Origin: Palsa-870 sp035937155
Lineage (GTDB): Bacteria; Chloroflexota; Dormibacteria; Dormibacterales; Dormibacteraceae
DNA length: 47,785 nucleotides
Reading direction: 5' to 3'
Assembly (NCBI GenBank): GCA_035937155.1
Contig: DASYVJ010000002.1
Span: 1-47,785, forward strand
Under the pieces are notes generated by a model. That model was given only the letters and a program-made list of their open reading frames with translations. It had not been told where the DNA came from and searched no databases. The translations under genes were made by a program, and so were the position numbers. Numbering within the stretch: the stretch's first letter is position 1; the number at the start of each line of letters is the position of its first letter. Below are positions 1 through 7,820 of this stretch, one piece after another.

Positions 1-117
1 GGTCGACTTGCCGGCGCCGTTGTCGCCGACCAGGGCGACAACCTCGTCCGAATAGACCTCGAAGTCGACATTGGAGAGCGCCTCCACAGCCCCGAACCGC
101 TTGCTGATGCCGCGCAT
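1..117 (-). CDS. Sugar ABC transporter ATP-binding protein, N-terminal fragment
   Basis: The minus strand is open from the window edge to an ATG at 117 and encodes 39 residues. These begin MRGISKRFGAVEALSNV and end in a Walker A motif, GDNGAGKST. This is the start of a carbohydrate-importer ATPase (RbsA/XylG/MglA type), which hydrolyses ATP on the cytoplasmic face. The gene directly follows the sugar-binding lipoprotein gene on the same strand, as in ribose and xylose operons. The frame stays open upstream, so GTG at 126 or GTG at 222 are alternative starts. The 222 start would place a perfect hairpin (185-210) inside the coding region, and no start has a clear Shine-Dalgarno. The rest of the protein lies outside the window. 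Confidence 0.85.
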   Translation of the reverse strand, partial: MRGISKRFGAVEALSNVDFEVYSDEVVALVGDNGAGKST

Positions 118-184
118 CTGAAGCACTGGTTGGCGTTCAGCGGTGGGGGTGGAGGTAGTTGATGGAGGGGGAGTGGAGGCGGTT

Positions 185-210
185 GGCGGGAGGCCCTTGG
201 GCCTCCCGCC
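185..210. other. Perfect 12-bp stem-loop between binding-protein and ATPase genes
   Basis: GGCGGGAGGCCC and its exact complement are separated by two T residues. The hairpin sits just past the stop of the binding-protein gene (238) and before the ATPase ATG (117). It lacks a T-tract, so it is more likely an mRNA-stabilising or attenuating processing element than a strong terminator. Such elements commonly leave the binding protein in excess over the transporter. Confidence 0.6.
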
Positions 211-237
211 GGTTTCAGTCACAAAAGGACTGTAGCG

Positions 238-1320
238 CTACGAGATTCCTGCTGCGGTGCACGCCGATGCGTACGCCGATGTGCAGATGTCCGCCTTGGT
301 CCAGAAACCGTCTGCGACGACGGTCGACTGGATGTTGGACTTGGTCACCGCAACCGGGGTCAGGAGGACCGACTTGATGTCCGCCTTTCCGTTGTTGACG
401 GTCTTGCCGTTGGTCATCGTCGAGGGCACGGCCACGCCGAAGGCCAGGTCGTACGCCAGCTGCGCTGCAGCTTCCGCTTCAGCCTTGATGGCCTTGTAAA
501 CGGTCATGTACTGCTCGCCGGCCAGGATGCGCTGGATAGCTGCGAGCTCTGCGTCCTGCCCCGTAATCGGGGGCAAGGGTGTGACGCCGGCGGTCTTCAT
601 TGCCGCAATGGCGCCGCCGGCGGTGCCGTCGTTCGCGGCCAGCACGCCGTCGACTTTGTTGCCGAGGGCAGTCAGCGCCCCCTGCATCTCGGTCTGCGCG
701 TTCTCAGGCTTCCAGCCAGGGGTGTCGTATTCCTTCTTGATGGTTACCTTGCCGTCGAGGACGCTGTGCGCGCCCTGCTTGAACAGCTTGGCGTTGTTGT
801 CAGCCGGGTCGCCGTTGATCTCGACAACCGAAGCGGCCGGGGTTGCCTTGGCGCCCATGGCCGTCAGCAGAGCGTTGCCCTGCAGCGCGCCCACGGCTGC
901 GTTGTCGAACGACAGGTAGTAGTTGAGGTCCGCGGTGTTCAGGATCAAGCGGTCATACGAGATGACCGGGATGTTCGCTGCCTTCGCCTTGGTGACGATG
1001 GCCGCTGCCGCCGCGCCGTCGACCGGGTCGAGGACGATGACGTTGGCGCCGTTCGTGATGGCGGCCTCCGCCTGGGTCTGCTGGGTCGGCGCGTCCTGCT
1101 TGGCGTTGCTGTAGATCAAGGTGCAGTTGGAACATAGCTCCGCGAGCTTGGCCTTGAAGTACGGCATGTCCTTGGTGTCATATCGAGCAGTCGTCGCTTC
1201 GGGAAGAAGAAGAGCGATCTTCTTGCCCGGCGTCGTTCCGCCCCCGCCTGAACTCCCGCCACATGCCATGAGGGCGATCCCCACAACTATGAGGGCAGGC
1301 ACGAACTTGAATAGCTTCAT
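238..1320 (-). CDS. Sugar ABC transporter substrate-binding lipoprotein (XylF/ChvE-like)
   Basis: A 360-residue Periplasmic_binding_4 family protein that captures a sugar outside the membrane and delivers it to an ABC importer. The N-terminus is a lipoprotein signal ending in the lipobox LMAC, followed by a GGSSGGGG linker. The segment ANIPVISYDRLI is typical of xylose- and ChvE-type binding proteins, and DGVLAANDGTAGGAI matches the hinge region of the family. I chose ATG 1320 because GAGAGG at 1330-1335 lies 9 nt upstream; the in-frame GTG at 1326 would be only 3 nt from it. The gene is divergent from a ROK regulator, which probably controls it. The exact sugar cannot be read from the sequence. 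Confidence 0.88.
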   Translation of the reverse strand: MKLFKFVPALIVVGIALMACGGSSGGGGTTPGKKIALLLPEATTARYDTKDMPYFKAKLAELCSNCTLIYSNAKQDAPTQQTQAEAAITNGANVIVLDPVDGAAAAAIVTKAKAANIPVISYDRLILNTADLNYYLSFDNAAVGALQGNALLTAMGAKATPAASVVEINGDPADNNAKLFKQGAHSVLDGKVTIKKEYDTPGWKPENAQTEMQGALTALGNKVDGVLAANDGTAGGAIAAMKTAGVTPLPPITGQDAELAAIQRILAGEQYMTVYKAIKAEAEAAAQLAYDLAFGVAVPSTMTNGKTVNNGKADIKSVLLTPVAVTKSNIQSTVVADGFWTKADICTSAYASACTAAGIS

Positions 1321-1360
1321 GCGCACTTACCTCTCAGATACGAATTCCTGCTGCCTTCTT

Positions 1361-1380
1361 CCCGAGCTTTTGGACTCGGG
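1361..1380 (-). other. Small hairpin in the binding-protein 5' leader
   Basis: CCCGAG and CTCGGG pair across an 8-nt loop about 40 nt upstream of the binding-protein start. It would form in the leader mRNA. No riboswitch class is recognisable. Confidence 0.35.
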
Positions 1381-1464
1381 GCGAGAGTGCGCCGGCAAGC
1401 AGTCCCTACTCAAGCAGCCTGGCCCCGTGGCCCCGGCTACGGAGAGCATTGCTTACCCACCCAA

Positions 1465-1520
1465 GTTTGTCAAGAGTTCGATCGTGTAGCCCACACTATT
1501 TGTTCAAGCTCTTGACAAAC
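1465..1520. promoter_or_regulatory. Divergent promoter/operator with 12-bp inverted repeat
   Basis: GTTTGTCAAGAG (1465-1476) and CTCTTGACAAAC (1509-1520) form a perfect inverted repeat with a 32-nt spacer. The repeat lies between the binding-protein gene and the ROK gene. Each arm contains an outward-facing TTGACA, a consensus -35 hexamer. The arms could therefore serve both as -35 boxes and as the regulator's half-sites. The matching -10 boxes are poor, which fits repressed or activator-dependent promoters. Confidence 0.6.
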
Positions 1521-1551
1521 CGCCTGAGGGGGCGATGATTCCGATGCCTGT

Positions 1552-2754
1552 ATGTCGAAGAATGGTGAGGGGACGCTCGGCTGGCTGCGGGAGCGCAACC
1601 GGAATCGCGTCCTGGAGGCCCTTCGCGAGCGTGGGCGCATCAGCCAGGCCGATATCGCGCGGGTGACGGGCCTGTCCCGCACCACGGTCCACACCCTGGT
1701 CTCGGAGCTCAAGAATTCCGGCGTCGTGCACGAGGTCGAGACGAGCGCGCCTGATATTCGGGGCGGGCGACCCGCCGTCCAGCTGATGCTGCGGGACTCT
1801 TCGCTGGCGGTGGTGGGGATCGACTTCGGGCACAGCCACGTGCAGGTCGCCGTCGCCGACATCGCGCATAACGTGCTGGCCGAGCGGCGCTGCGATCTCG
1901 ACGTCCGCCACGATGCCCGGACGGCCATCGACACGGCGACGCGCATGGTGGGCGAGGTGCTCGCAGAAGGTCGCGTGGAGCGGAGGTCGGTGATCGCGGC
2001 CGGAATTGGAGTCCCTGGGCCGGTCGACCGCGGGCGAGGCACTGCTGGTTCGGCAACCATCCTCCCAGGCTGGACGGGAGTTCGCATCGCCAGTGAGATG
2101 CAGCAACGACTGGGCATGCCGGTCGAGATCGAGAACGATGCCAACCTCGGCGCGCTAGCCGAGATGACCTGGGGCGCCGGTCGCGAGTGTTCGAACTTCG
2201 CGTACATCAAAGCAGCCACCGGCATTGGCGCCGGCATCGTCATCGACGGACGGCTCCTGCGGGGAGCGTCCGGAACAGCGGGCGAGATCGGGCATACGAC
2301 ACTCGATGAAAGTGGAGCGCTGTGCTACTGCGGCAATCGGGGCTGTCTCGAAACTGTGGCGTCGGGCCCGGCGATCATCGCGCTGGTGTCCAGCGGCCAA
2401 CCGGAGATACTCACCCTGGGACAGGTCATCGAGCTCGCGACGAGCGGCGACGTGCGGTGCCGGCGCGCCATTTCCGACGCGGGTCGGGAGATAGGCGTCG
2501 CTGTCGCCGGCCTATGCAATCTCATCAATCCCGAGCGTGTGATCGTGGGCGGCCAGCTGAGTCGGGTCGGTGAGTTGCTGCTGCAGCCGATCCGCGAGTC
2601 GATCCGCCGCCACGCGGTGTTCGCGGCAGCGGAGCGGGTCGAGGTGGTGGCGGCGGTCTTTGTCGAACGAGCCGAGCTGCTGGGATCTCTTGCGCTTGCG
2701 CTACATGTTTCGGGCGAAAGAATGGCCAGGGTTGCGGGCGCAGGCGGAGACTAA
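1552..2754 (+). CDS. ROK family transcriptional regulator
   Basis: A 400-residue sugar-responsive regulator of the NagC/XylR type. Residues about 10-60 form a winged helix (ISQADIARVTGLSRTTVHT). The ROK sugar-kinase-like fold follows: DFGHSHVQVAVAD, then GIGVPGPVD, the ENDANLGALAE motif, GIGAGIVIDGRLLRGASG, and the zinc motif with GH and the cysteines of CYCGNRGCLE. The catalytic-type Asp of the ENDAN motif is present. Many ROK regulators bind sugar without phosphorylating it. It is divergent from the sugar-binding lipoprotein gene, so it probably represses that operon through the 1465-1520 repeat. No Shine-Dalgarno is visible before ATG 1552. Confidence 0.9.
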   Translation: MSKNGEGTLGWLRERNRNRVLEALRERGRISQADIARVTGLSRTTVHTLVSELKNSGVVHEVETSAPDIRGGRPAVQLMLRDSSLAVVGIDFGHSHVQVAVADIAHNVLAERRCDLDVRHDARTAIDTATRMVGEVLAEGRVERRSVIAAGIGVPGPVDRGRGTAGSATILPGWTGVRIASEMQQRLGMPVEIENDANLGALAEMTWGAGRECSNFAYIKAATGIGAGIVIDGRLLRGASGTAGEIGHTTLDESGALCYCGNRGCLETVASGPAIIALVSSGQPEILTLGQVIELATSGDVRCRRAISDAGREIGVAVAGLCNLINPERVIVGGQLSRVGELLLQPIRESIRRHAVFAAAERVEVVAAVFVERAELLGSLALALHVSGERMARVAGAGGD

Positions 2755-2820
2755 AGCGTGCGGCCGGGGCGATGGCGCCTGATGAATTTCGCGGCCGCTG
2801 TCAAGGTTTGATCCAGGACA

Positions 2821-3915
2821 ATGCACATTCTTGCCGCGCTAATCGGGATCCTCCTCATCGCTATCGTGCTCCGGGATTCGTTCGAGACGATCATCCTTCC
2901 GCGGCGCGTGTCGGCTCGGCTTCGAGTTTCGAAGATCTTCTACCAGGCCACGTGGAGGCCCTGGAGGGCGGTCGGCCGGCGACTTCGTTCTAGTGATTGG
3001 CGCGAGACCTTCCTCAGCACTTACGGGCCGCTTTCTCTCATCGCCCTGTTCGTGCTTTGGGGCGCGATCCTGATCACCGGGTTCGCCGCGCTGTTGTGGG
3101 CGGCGGGATTCGACGTCAATCTCTCTGGGCTCGGCCATATCTACGTGAGCGGCACGACATTTACGACGCTCGGCATCGGCGACTTCACGCCGCGCACCGA
3201 CCTGGCGCGGATCGTGACCGTGGTTGAAGCCGGCACCGGTTTCGGATTCCTGGCGGTCCTCATCTCGTACCTGCCGGTGCTGTACCAGAGCTTCTCGCGC
3301 CGGGAGATCGCCATCTCGATGCTCGACGAGTGGGCGGGGTCGCCACCCAGCGCCGGCGACCTCCTCCGCCGTGCGGCCGAGTCCGGCGAGATGGCTGAGC
3401 TGCTGCCCTTGATGGCGCGCTGGGAGCAGTGGACCGCGGAGCTGCTCGAGAGCCACCTGTCGTACCAGGTGCTCAGCTACTTCCGCTCGCAGCACGAAAA
3501 CCAGTCCTGGGTCGCCGCGCTGACGGCGATCATGGATTTCTCCGCGCTGTGGCAGGCAACCAAGGATCACGGCAAGTCCTGGCAGGCCCGGCGGGTATAC
3601 GCCATCGGCCGGCATGCGCTCGGCGACCTGAGCCAGGTGCTTCGAGCGGTGCCTGAGTTCGATGCGCCCGACCGCCTTTCCAAGGCCGAGCTGGCTGCGC
3701 TGTACGACGCGGTCACCGCAGCGGGACTCGACGTCGACCTGGCCACGTTCAGCGAGCGGCTGAACGCTTTGCGCAAGGGCTATGAGCCGTATGCGATCGC
3801 CCTGGGTCACGAGCTGCTGATGGACCTGCCGCCCTGGATGCCGCTCGAAGAGCGCCAGGACAACTGGGAGACGACGGCGTGGGAGGGAGCGGCGCCGGGG
3901 GAGTCACTCCACTAA
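2821..3915 (+). CDS. Two-transmembrane potassium channel (Ion_trans_2)
   Basis: A 364-residue membrane protein with a potassium selectivity filter, TLGIGD, at residues 116-121. A pore helix with outer transmembrane helix lies at about 72-94 and an inner helix at about 135-158. A hydrophobic segment at residues 1-18 adds a further membrane anchor. The remaining 200 residues are soluble and helical and resemble no RCK/TrkA domain I can recognise. The protein likely conducts potassium across the cytoplasmic membrane. It starts at ATG 2821, shortly after the ROK gene, but a functional link to sugar uptake is not evident. Confidence 0.8.
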   Translation: MHILAALIGILLIAIVLRDSFETIILPRRVSARLRVSKIFYQATWRPWRAVGRRLRSSDWRETFLSTYGPLSLIALFVLWGAILITGFAALLWAAGFDVNLSGLGHIYVSGTTFTTLGIGDFTPRTDLARIVTVVEAGTGFGFLAVLISYLPVLYQSFSRREIAISMLDEWAGSPPSAGDLLRRAAESGEMAELLPLMARWEQWTAELLESHLSYQVLSYFRSQHENQSWVAALTAIMDFSALWQATKDHGKSWQARRVYAIGRHALGDLSQVLRAVPEFDAPDRLSKAELAALYDAVTAAGLDVDLATFSERLNALRKGYEPYAIALGHELLMDLPPWMPLEERQDNWETTAWEGAAPGESLH

Positions 3916-3955
3916 GCGCCGGCTGCAGCCGCAGCCGGACTTATGATCGAGACTG

Positions 3956-4579
3956 ATGAACCTCAGGCGAGCCTGGTTGGCCGTGGTCGTTGGTGTTCTC
4001 GGCTCACAGGCCGGGCACCTGGTCGCCTACCAGGTCCGGTTTGGCGCCGCTGCGCAGCAGCTTCAGAGCTCCGGCGCGCACGCCTACTTCCCTGGAGTGG
4101 TCCGGTCGAGCCTTGGCGTGGCCGCCGCGATCGTGCTGACCGGGATGTTCGCGATCGGCCTGGCGCGGATTCTCAGCGGGCGGCCGATCCGCCATGGCTC
4201 TGGACCGAACTACCTGCGACTGGTGGCCGTGCTTTACACCGTGCAGCTCGCCACGTTCGCGGGCCAGGAGGTGGTCGAGTCGCTGCTGGCCGGCGCGCCC
4301 GTGGCCTCGGCGGCGCAGCTGCTCCTGTTTGGCACGCTGGGTCAGCTACCGGTGGCTGTCATCGCGGCAGCGGGACTGCGCTGGCTGCTCATTCGCTTCG
4401 ATTCGGCGATCGGCGAGATTCGCATCGCACTGGCGGCCGCGCCGCGCCAGTTTTCCTGGGCTGCCATTGCGATCCCGCTCTGGAGTCACGCCAGCAACAA
4501 GCTGATTCTCGGGTCCGTGGCGGGCGCTTCGCTTGTCAAGCGCGGACCACCTTCCTCCTTGCGCGTCAGCTCCAACTGA
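3956..4579 (+). CDS. Membrane protein of unknown function, 207 aa
   Basis: I do not recognise a named family. The protein has about five hydrophobic segments (residues roughly 6-26, 48-72, 85-105, 112-140 and 160-180) with GSQAGHLVAYQ near the N-terminus and FAGQEVVE in the middle. The conserved-looking His and Glu next to membrane segments could bind a metal, but this is speculation. It sits between a potassium channel and an anchored cupredoxin-like gene, and its start is 41 nt after the channel stop. Translation probably begins at ATG 3956. Confidence 0.65.
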   Translation: MNLRRAWLAVVVGVLGSQAGHLVAYQVRFGAAAQQLQSSGAHAYFPGVVRSSLGVAAAIVLTGMFAIGLARILSGRPIRHGSGPNYLRLVAVLYTVQLATFAGQEVVESLLAGAPVASAAQLLLFGTLGQLPVAVIAAAGLRWLLIRFDSAIGEIRIALAAAPRQFSWAAIAIPLWSHASNKLILGSVAGASLVKRGPPSSLRVSSN

Positions 4580-4625
4580 ACGCTCGCGCGCACGCGCGCG
4601 CATACAACTGATAGGAGGGAAAAAC

Positions 4626-4985
4626 GTGAGTCGCAATCGCATCGCCGTCGCTTTGGGCGTCCTAGTCGTCTTCGTTCTTGTCGGTGGAATCCTGATCTAT
4701 GTGAGCCGCAATGGCGGCGGGCAGAACGTGACTTACAACGTCACGGTTACTGGCGCCAGCAAGATGAAACCCAGCAGTCTTTCAGCCCACCAAAACGACA
4801 CCATCACGATCAACGTCACCAGCGACACGGACGGCGAGGTGCACCTACACGTCTACGACATAGTCTTCGCCGCGAAGGCCGGTCAGGTTGTAAGCCACAC
4901 TTTCAAGGCAGATAACACGTGCGGCTGCGACATCGAGTGGGAGACGACGAGTACTCCGCTAGGCACCCTGACAGTGAGTCCGTGA
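4626..4985 (+). CDS. Membrane-anchored cupredoxin-like protein
   Basis: A 119-residue protein with an N-terminal signal anchor (residues 7-25) and an exported beta-rich domain of the EfeO/cupredoxin type. The SD AGGAGG at 4613-4618 lies 7 nt before GTG 4626 and decides this start; the open frame runs 31 codons further upstream without a signal sequence. Possible metal ligands are HLH in GEVHLHVYDI and the CGC of NTCGCDIEWE. The classic blue-copper Cys-His-Met loop is absent, so electron transfer is not assured. It is followed after 172 nt by a membrane, thiol-redox and CtaG gene set, suggesting a role in copper handling outside the membrane. Confidence 0.7.
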   Translation: MSRNRIAVALGVLVVFVLVGGILIYVSRNGGGQNVTYNVTVTGASKMKPSSLSAHQNDTITINVTSDTDGEVHLHVYDIVFAAKAGQVVSHTFKADNTCGCDIEWETTSTPLGTLTVSP

Positions 4986-5157
4986 GTGCATCCCGGCCGG
5001 AGGCCCTCGGCGGATCTTCGGCGCCCATGCGGCCCATCTGCGTCGTTGCGACCTCCGCTTCTCGCTTACGCATCAACGGATGCGCGCGCTGCGATGCTCG
5101 GCCGCGCCTAGCATCTGGACCACCTGGACACCGAATCTCTCGCCGAGGTCTCCAGCC

Positions 5158-6555
5158 GTGATTCACGCACTCGGCATTCTTCTGCACGGTTTCGGACAGC
5201 GCTACGACCTGCCGATCTCGCTCGCGCTCTATCTCTACGCGGCCGCGGGCGTGGTCGTCATCTCCTTTGTTCTCGTCGTCCTGTTCGCGGGCGACCAACT
5301 GGGCCCGAAAGCGCTCCAGTACCCGCGCCGGCCAGTGCCGTGGCTGGCCTCGGTCGCGCGTTCCAGATGGCCGCGCATCGTGGGCGGGACGATCGGCGTG
5401 GCGGGCCTCCTGGCGATCGTGATCACCGGCCTTTTCGGCTCCTCGAATCCGGTGCTCAACCCAGCCGAGTATCTGACCTGGATCTACTTCTGGGCGGGGC
5501 TCGTGATCTTGTCCGGGCTCGTGGGCAACCTCTGGTACCTGCTCAATCCATGGGCGGCCCTGTACGACGTCCTGGCCGCGCTGGTTCCACTCCGGCCTGT
5601 GTGGAAGCTGCCAAACGCTGGAGTGTGGCCGGCGACTGCGGCCTACTTCGCGTTCGCCTGCCTCGAGCTCACCACGGGCATGGCCAACCGGCCGTGGCTC
5701 GTCGCCACCCTCGCTCTGGTCTATTCCGTTGTGACCCTGGCCGGGATGATCCTGTTTGGCTGCGACGAATGGCTCGAGCGTTGCGAGGGGTTCACGCTCC
5801 TGTTCAGCATCGTCGGGCGCTTCGGCCCGGTCGAGGCTGAGCGCGACGACTCGGGGCGCATCACCATGGTTTACCTGCGGCCGTGGGGCGTCGGCTTGCT
5901 CAAGCCGTCACCGACCGGCTGGGACCGGGTTGTCTTCGTCATCCTCATGCTGTCAACGCTCGCTTTCGACGGCATCCTTGCCACGCCGGCATGGCAAGAC
6001 TTCACCATCGCCCTCGAGCCGATCTGGCTTCCCATGGGCGGGTCTGGATTCTTCTTCGTGCGCACGCTGGGGCTCGTCCTGCTGACGATCGCCTTCCTGC
6101 TGGTGTTCATTACGTTCATGGAGTTCGTCGTCTACCTGGGCAGGCGGAACGTCGATTTGAAAGCGACGATCTCGGCGTTCGCTCTAACGCTTGTCCCGAT
6201 CGCTCTCGTCTACAACGCTGCTCACAATTACAGCTACCTCGTCGTGCAGTCGCAGGGCTTGATCCCGCTGCTCAACGACCCGCTTGCGAAGGGGTGGCAT
6301 CTGTGGCCGGCGGTGGCCGGGTTCAAGCCGAGCTTCGCGCTCGCGCAGGCGTCGATTGTTTGGTACGCGCAGGTCGTTCTCATCGTGATCGGGCATGTCA
6401 TCGCCGTGTACCTCGCGCATCTCAGGGCGGGTGAGCGGTTCCGCACCGCCCAAGGGGCTCTGTTGAGCCAGTACCCCATGCTGCTGCTGATGGTGATGTA
6501 CACCATGACGAGCCTCTGGATCCTCGCCCAGCCGATCACGCGAGAAACGGGATGA
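5158..6555 (+). CDS. Polytopic membrane protein resembling those annotated as fenitrothion hydrolase (FedA-like)
   Basis: A 465-residue protein with about 11-12 transmembrane helices. The segments ACLELTTGMANRPW and FGCDEWLERCEGFTLLF resemble, from memory, the family annotated after the insecticide hydrolase FedA. Those proteins are common in actinobacterial and Chloroflexota genomes, where degradation of an insecticide is unlikely to be the native role. I chose GTG 5158 because GAGG (5145-5148) lies 9 nt upstream; the open frame extends to 5080 but adds a non-membrane stretch. It overlaps the next gene by four bases (ATGA) and heads the operon that includes VKOR and CtaG. A role in heme-copper oxidase or copper metabolism is inferred from context. 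Confidence 0.65.
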   Translation: MIHALGILLHGFGQRYDLPISLALYLYAAAGVVVISFVLVVLFAGDQLGPKALQYPRRPVPWLASVARSRWPRIVGGTIGVAGLLAIVITGLFGSSNPVLNPAEYLTWIYFWAGLVILSGLVGNLWYLLNPWAALYDVLAALVPLRPVWKLPNAGVWPATAAYFAFACLELTTGMANRPWLVATLALVYSVVTLAGMILFGCDEWLERCEGFTLLFSIVGRFGPVEAERDDSGRITMVYLRPWGVGLLKPSPTGWDRVVFVILMLSTLAFDGILATPAWQDFTIALEPIWLPMGGSGFFFVRTLGLVLLTIAFLLVFITFMEFVVYLGRRNVDLKATISAFALTLVPIALVYNAAHNYSYLVVQSQGLIPLLNDPLAKGWHLWPAVAGFKPSFALAQASIVWYAQVVLIVIGHVIAVYLAHLRAGERFRTAQGALLSQYPMLLLMVMYTMTSLWILAQPITRETG

Positions 6556-7394
6556 GCCGGCGTCCGACGGCCGGCAAACACGCCCGGCCGATGCGCGAGC
6601 CGGTTTCGCGCACTCCGGCGTGGGTTGGTCCGGTGGCCGTCATTGCGACCATCGGGCTGGGGGTCGCTGCGTTTCTGGTCATCAGGTGGTACACGACGCC
6701 CATTCCGCCCCCACCTTTGAATGTCGACGCAACCCAGCGTGTGGTGGCGGCCATCACCAGCCTGCCGGCTTCGGAGCTGGATGCGGTCGGGGCCGGCACG
6801 GCGCACAACCTGATCAAACCGGTGTCGGGGACTTTGCTGAAGGGCCCGAATGGACTACCTGAGGTCTTCTATGACGGTGCGGAGTACTGCCCGTACTGCG
6901 CCGCGGAGAGGTGGCCGATCATCATCGCGTTGTCGCGGTTCGGCACTTTCTCCGGCCTCAAAACGACGACCTCGTCTTCCACCGACGTCTATCCGAACAC
7001 ACCTACGTTCACGTTCCACAACGCGACTTACACGAGCCAGTACGTCGACTTCCAATCAGTCGAGACGACGGACCGGGACCGCAATCCGCTGGAGTCGCCA
7101 ACCGCGGCGCAGCAATCGCTCCTGAGCAAATACAACACCCCGGGCTCGATCCCATTCATCGACTTTGGCAACCGATACGCATCCTCCGGCGCCATGTATC
7201 TGCCTGACGTCCTGAGCGGGATGAGCTGGCAGGCGGTCACGGACGCGCTGGCGCAGCCGGATTCGGCTCAGGCGAAAGCGATCCTGGGGTCCGCGAACCT
7301 AATCACGGCGGCAGTCTGCAAGTTGACGGCTGACCAGCCCGCGACGGTCTGCTCATCCACTTCGATCCAGGCCATAGAAAAGACGCTGGGGTAG
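6552..7394 (+). CDS. DUF929 family thioredoxin-like membrane-anchored protein
   Basis: A 280-residue protein with one transmembrane helix at about residues 27-46 and an exported DUF929 domain. The redox-type CPYC motif (Cys113, Cys116) follows FYDGAEY, where a thioredoxin-fold active site would be expected. The motif DFGNRYASSGAMY lies further on. The start codon overlaps the previous stop (ATGA) and the next gene, a VKOR homologue, begins 2 nt after its stop. VKOR enzymes reoxidise thioredoxin-fold partners, so this protein is a good candidate for the partner in extracytoplasmic disulfide formation or thiol-based metal delivery. Biochemical activity of DUF929 is not established as far as I know. 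Confidence 0.78.
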   Translation: MSRRPTAGKHARPMREPVSRTPAWVGPVAVIATIGLGVAAFLVIRWYTTPIPPPPLNVDATQRVVAAITSLPASELDAVGAGTAHNLIKPVSGTLLKGPNGLPEVFYDGAEYCPYCAAERWPIIIALSRFGTFSGLKTTTSSSTDVYPNTPTFTFHNATYTSQYVDFQSVETTDRDRNPLESPTAAQQSLLSKYNTPGSIPFIDFGNRYASSGAMYLPDVLSGMSWQAVTDALAQPDSAQAKAILGSANLITAAVCKLTADQPATVCSSTSIQAIEKTLG

Positions 7395-7396
7395 CG

Positions 7397-7816
7397 TTGC
7401 GACTTCAGCTCGTGGCACTGGTCGCCGGCCTGGCGGGCGTCGGTATCTCGATCTACCTCACGGTGGTCCACTACACCACGATCCCGCTGGCCTGCCCCGC
7501 GAATGCGGTGATCAACTGCGAGCAGGTGCTCACCAGCCAGTACGCGGTGATCGCCGGATCCAGCTTGCCGACATCGTCCGCGGGCATCGTCTGGTTCGCG
7601 GTGAGCGCCGGCCTCGCATTCGGGCTGCTGCGTCGCCCGAGCCAGCGGCTGGCCAGCGCACAGCTCGCCTGGTCCGCGGTCGGGCTCGTGACGGCGCTCT
7701 ACTTGGTCTACGTCGAGATCGTCCAGCTGGGGGCCGTCTGCGTCTGGTGCTCCGCCGCCCATGTGCTTGTGTTGATGATCTTCCTGATCGCGCTGCCCCG
7801 AAGGCGGGTAGGGTGA
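7397..7816 (+). CDS. Vitamin K epoxide reductase (VKOR) family protein
   Basis: A 139-residue protein with four to five transmembrane helices. It carries both cysteine pairs expected of bacterial VKOR: the loop pair Cys33/Cys41 (CPANAVINC) and the active-site pair Cys115/Cys118 (CVWC). The conserved Ser/Thr-rich loop SSLPTSSAG lies between them. VKOR passes electrons from a thioredoxin-like partner to quinone, driving disulfide formation outside the membrane. The partner is probably the adjacent DUF929 protein. The start is TTG 7397, two bases after the preceding stop, so translation is likely coupled. Confidence 0.88.
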   Translation: MRLQLVALVAGLAGVGISIYLTVVHYTTIPLACPANAVINCEQVLTSQYAVIAGSSLPTSSAGIVWFAVSAGLAFGLLRRPSQRLASAQLAWSAVGLVTALYLVYVEIVQLGAVCVWCSAAHVLVLMIFLIALPRRRVG

Positions 7817-7820
7817 GGCG

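Noticed and set aside
238..1326. Several long plus-strand ORFs across the binding-protein gene
   Set aside because: They are antisense shadows; the minus frame has a clear lipoprotein signal and family motifs.
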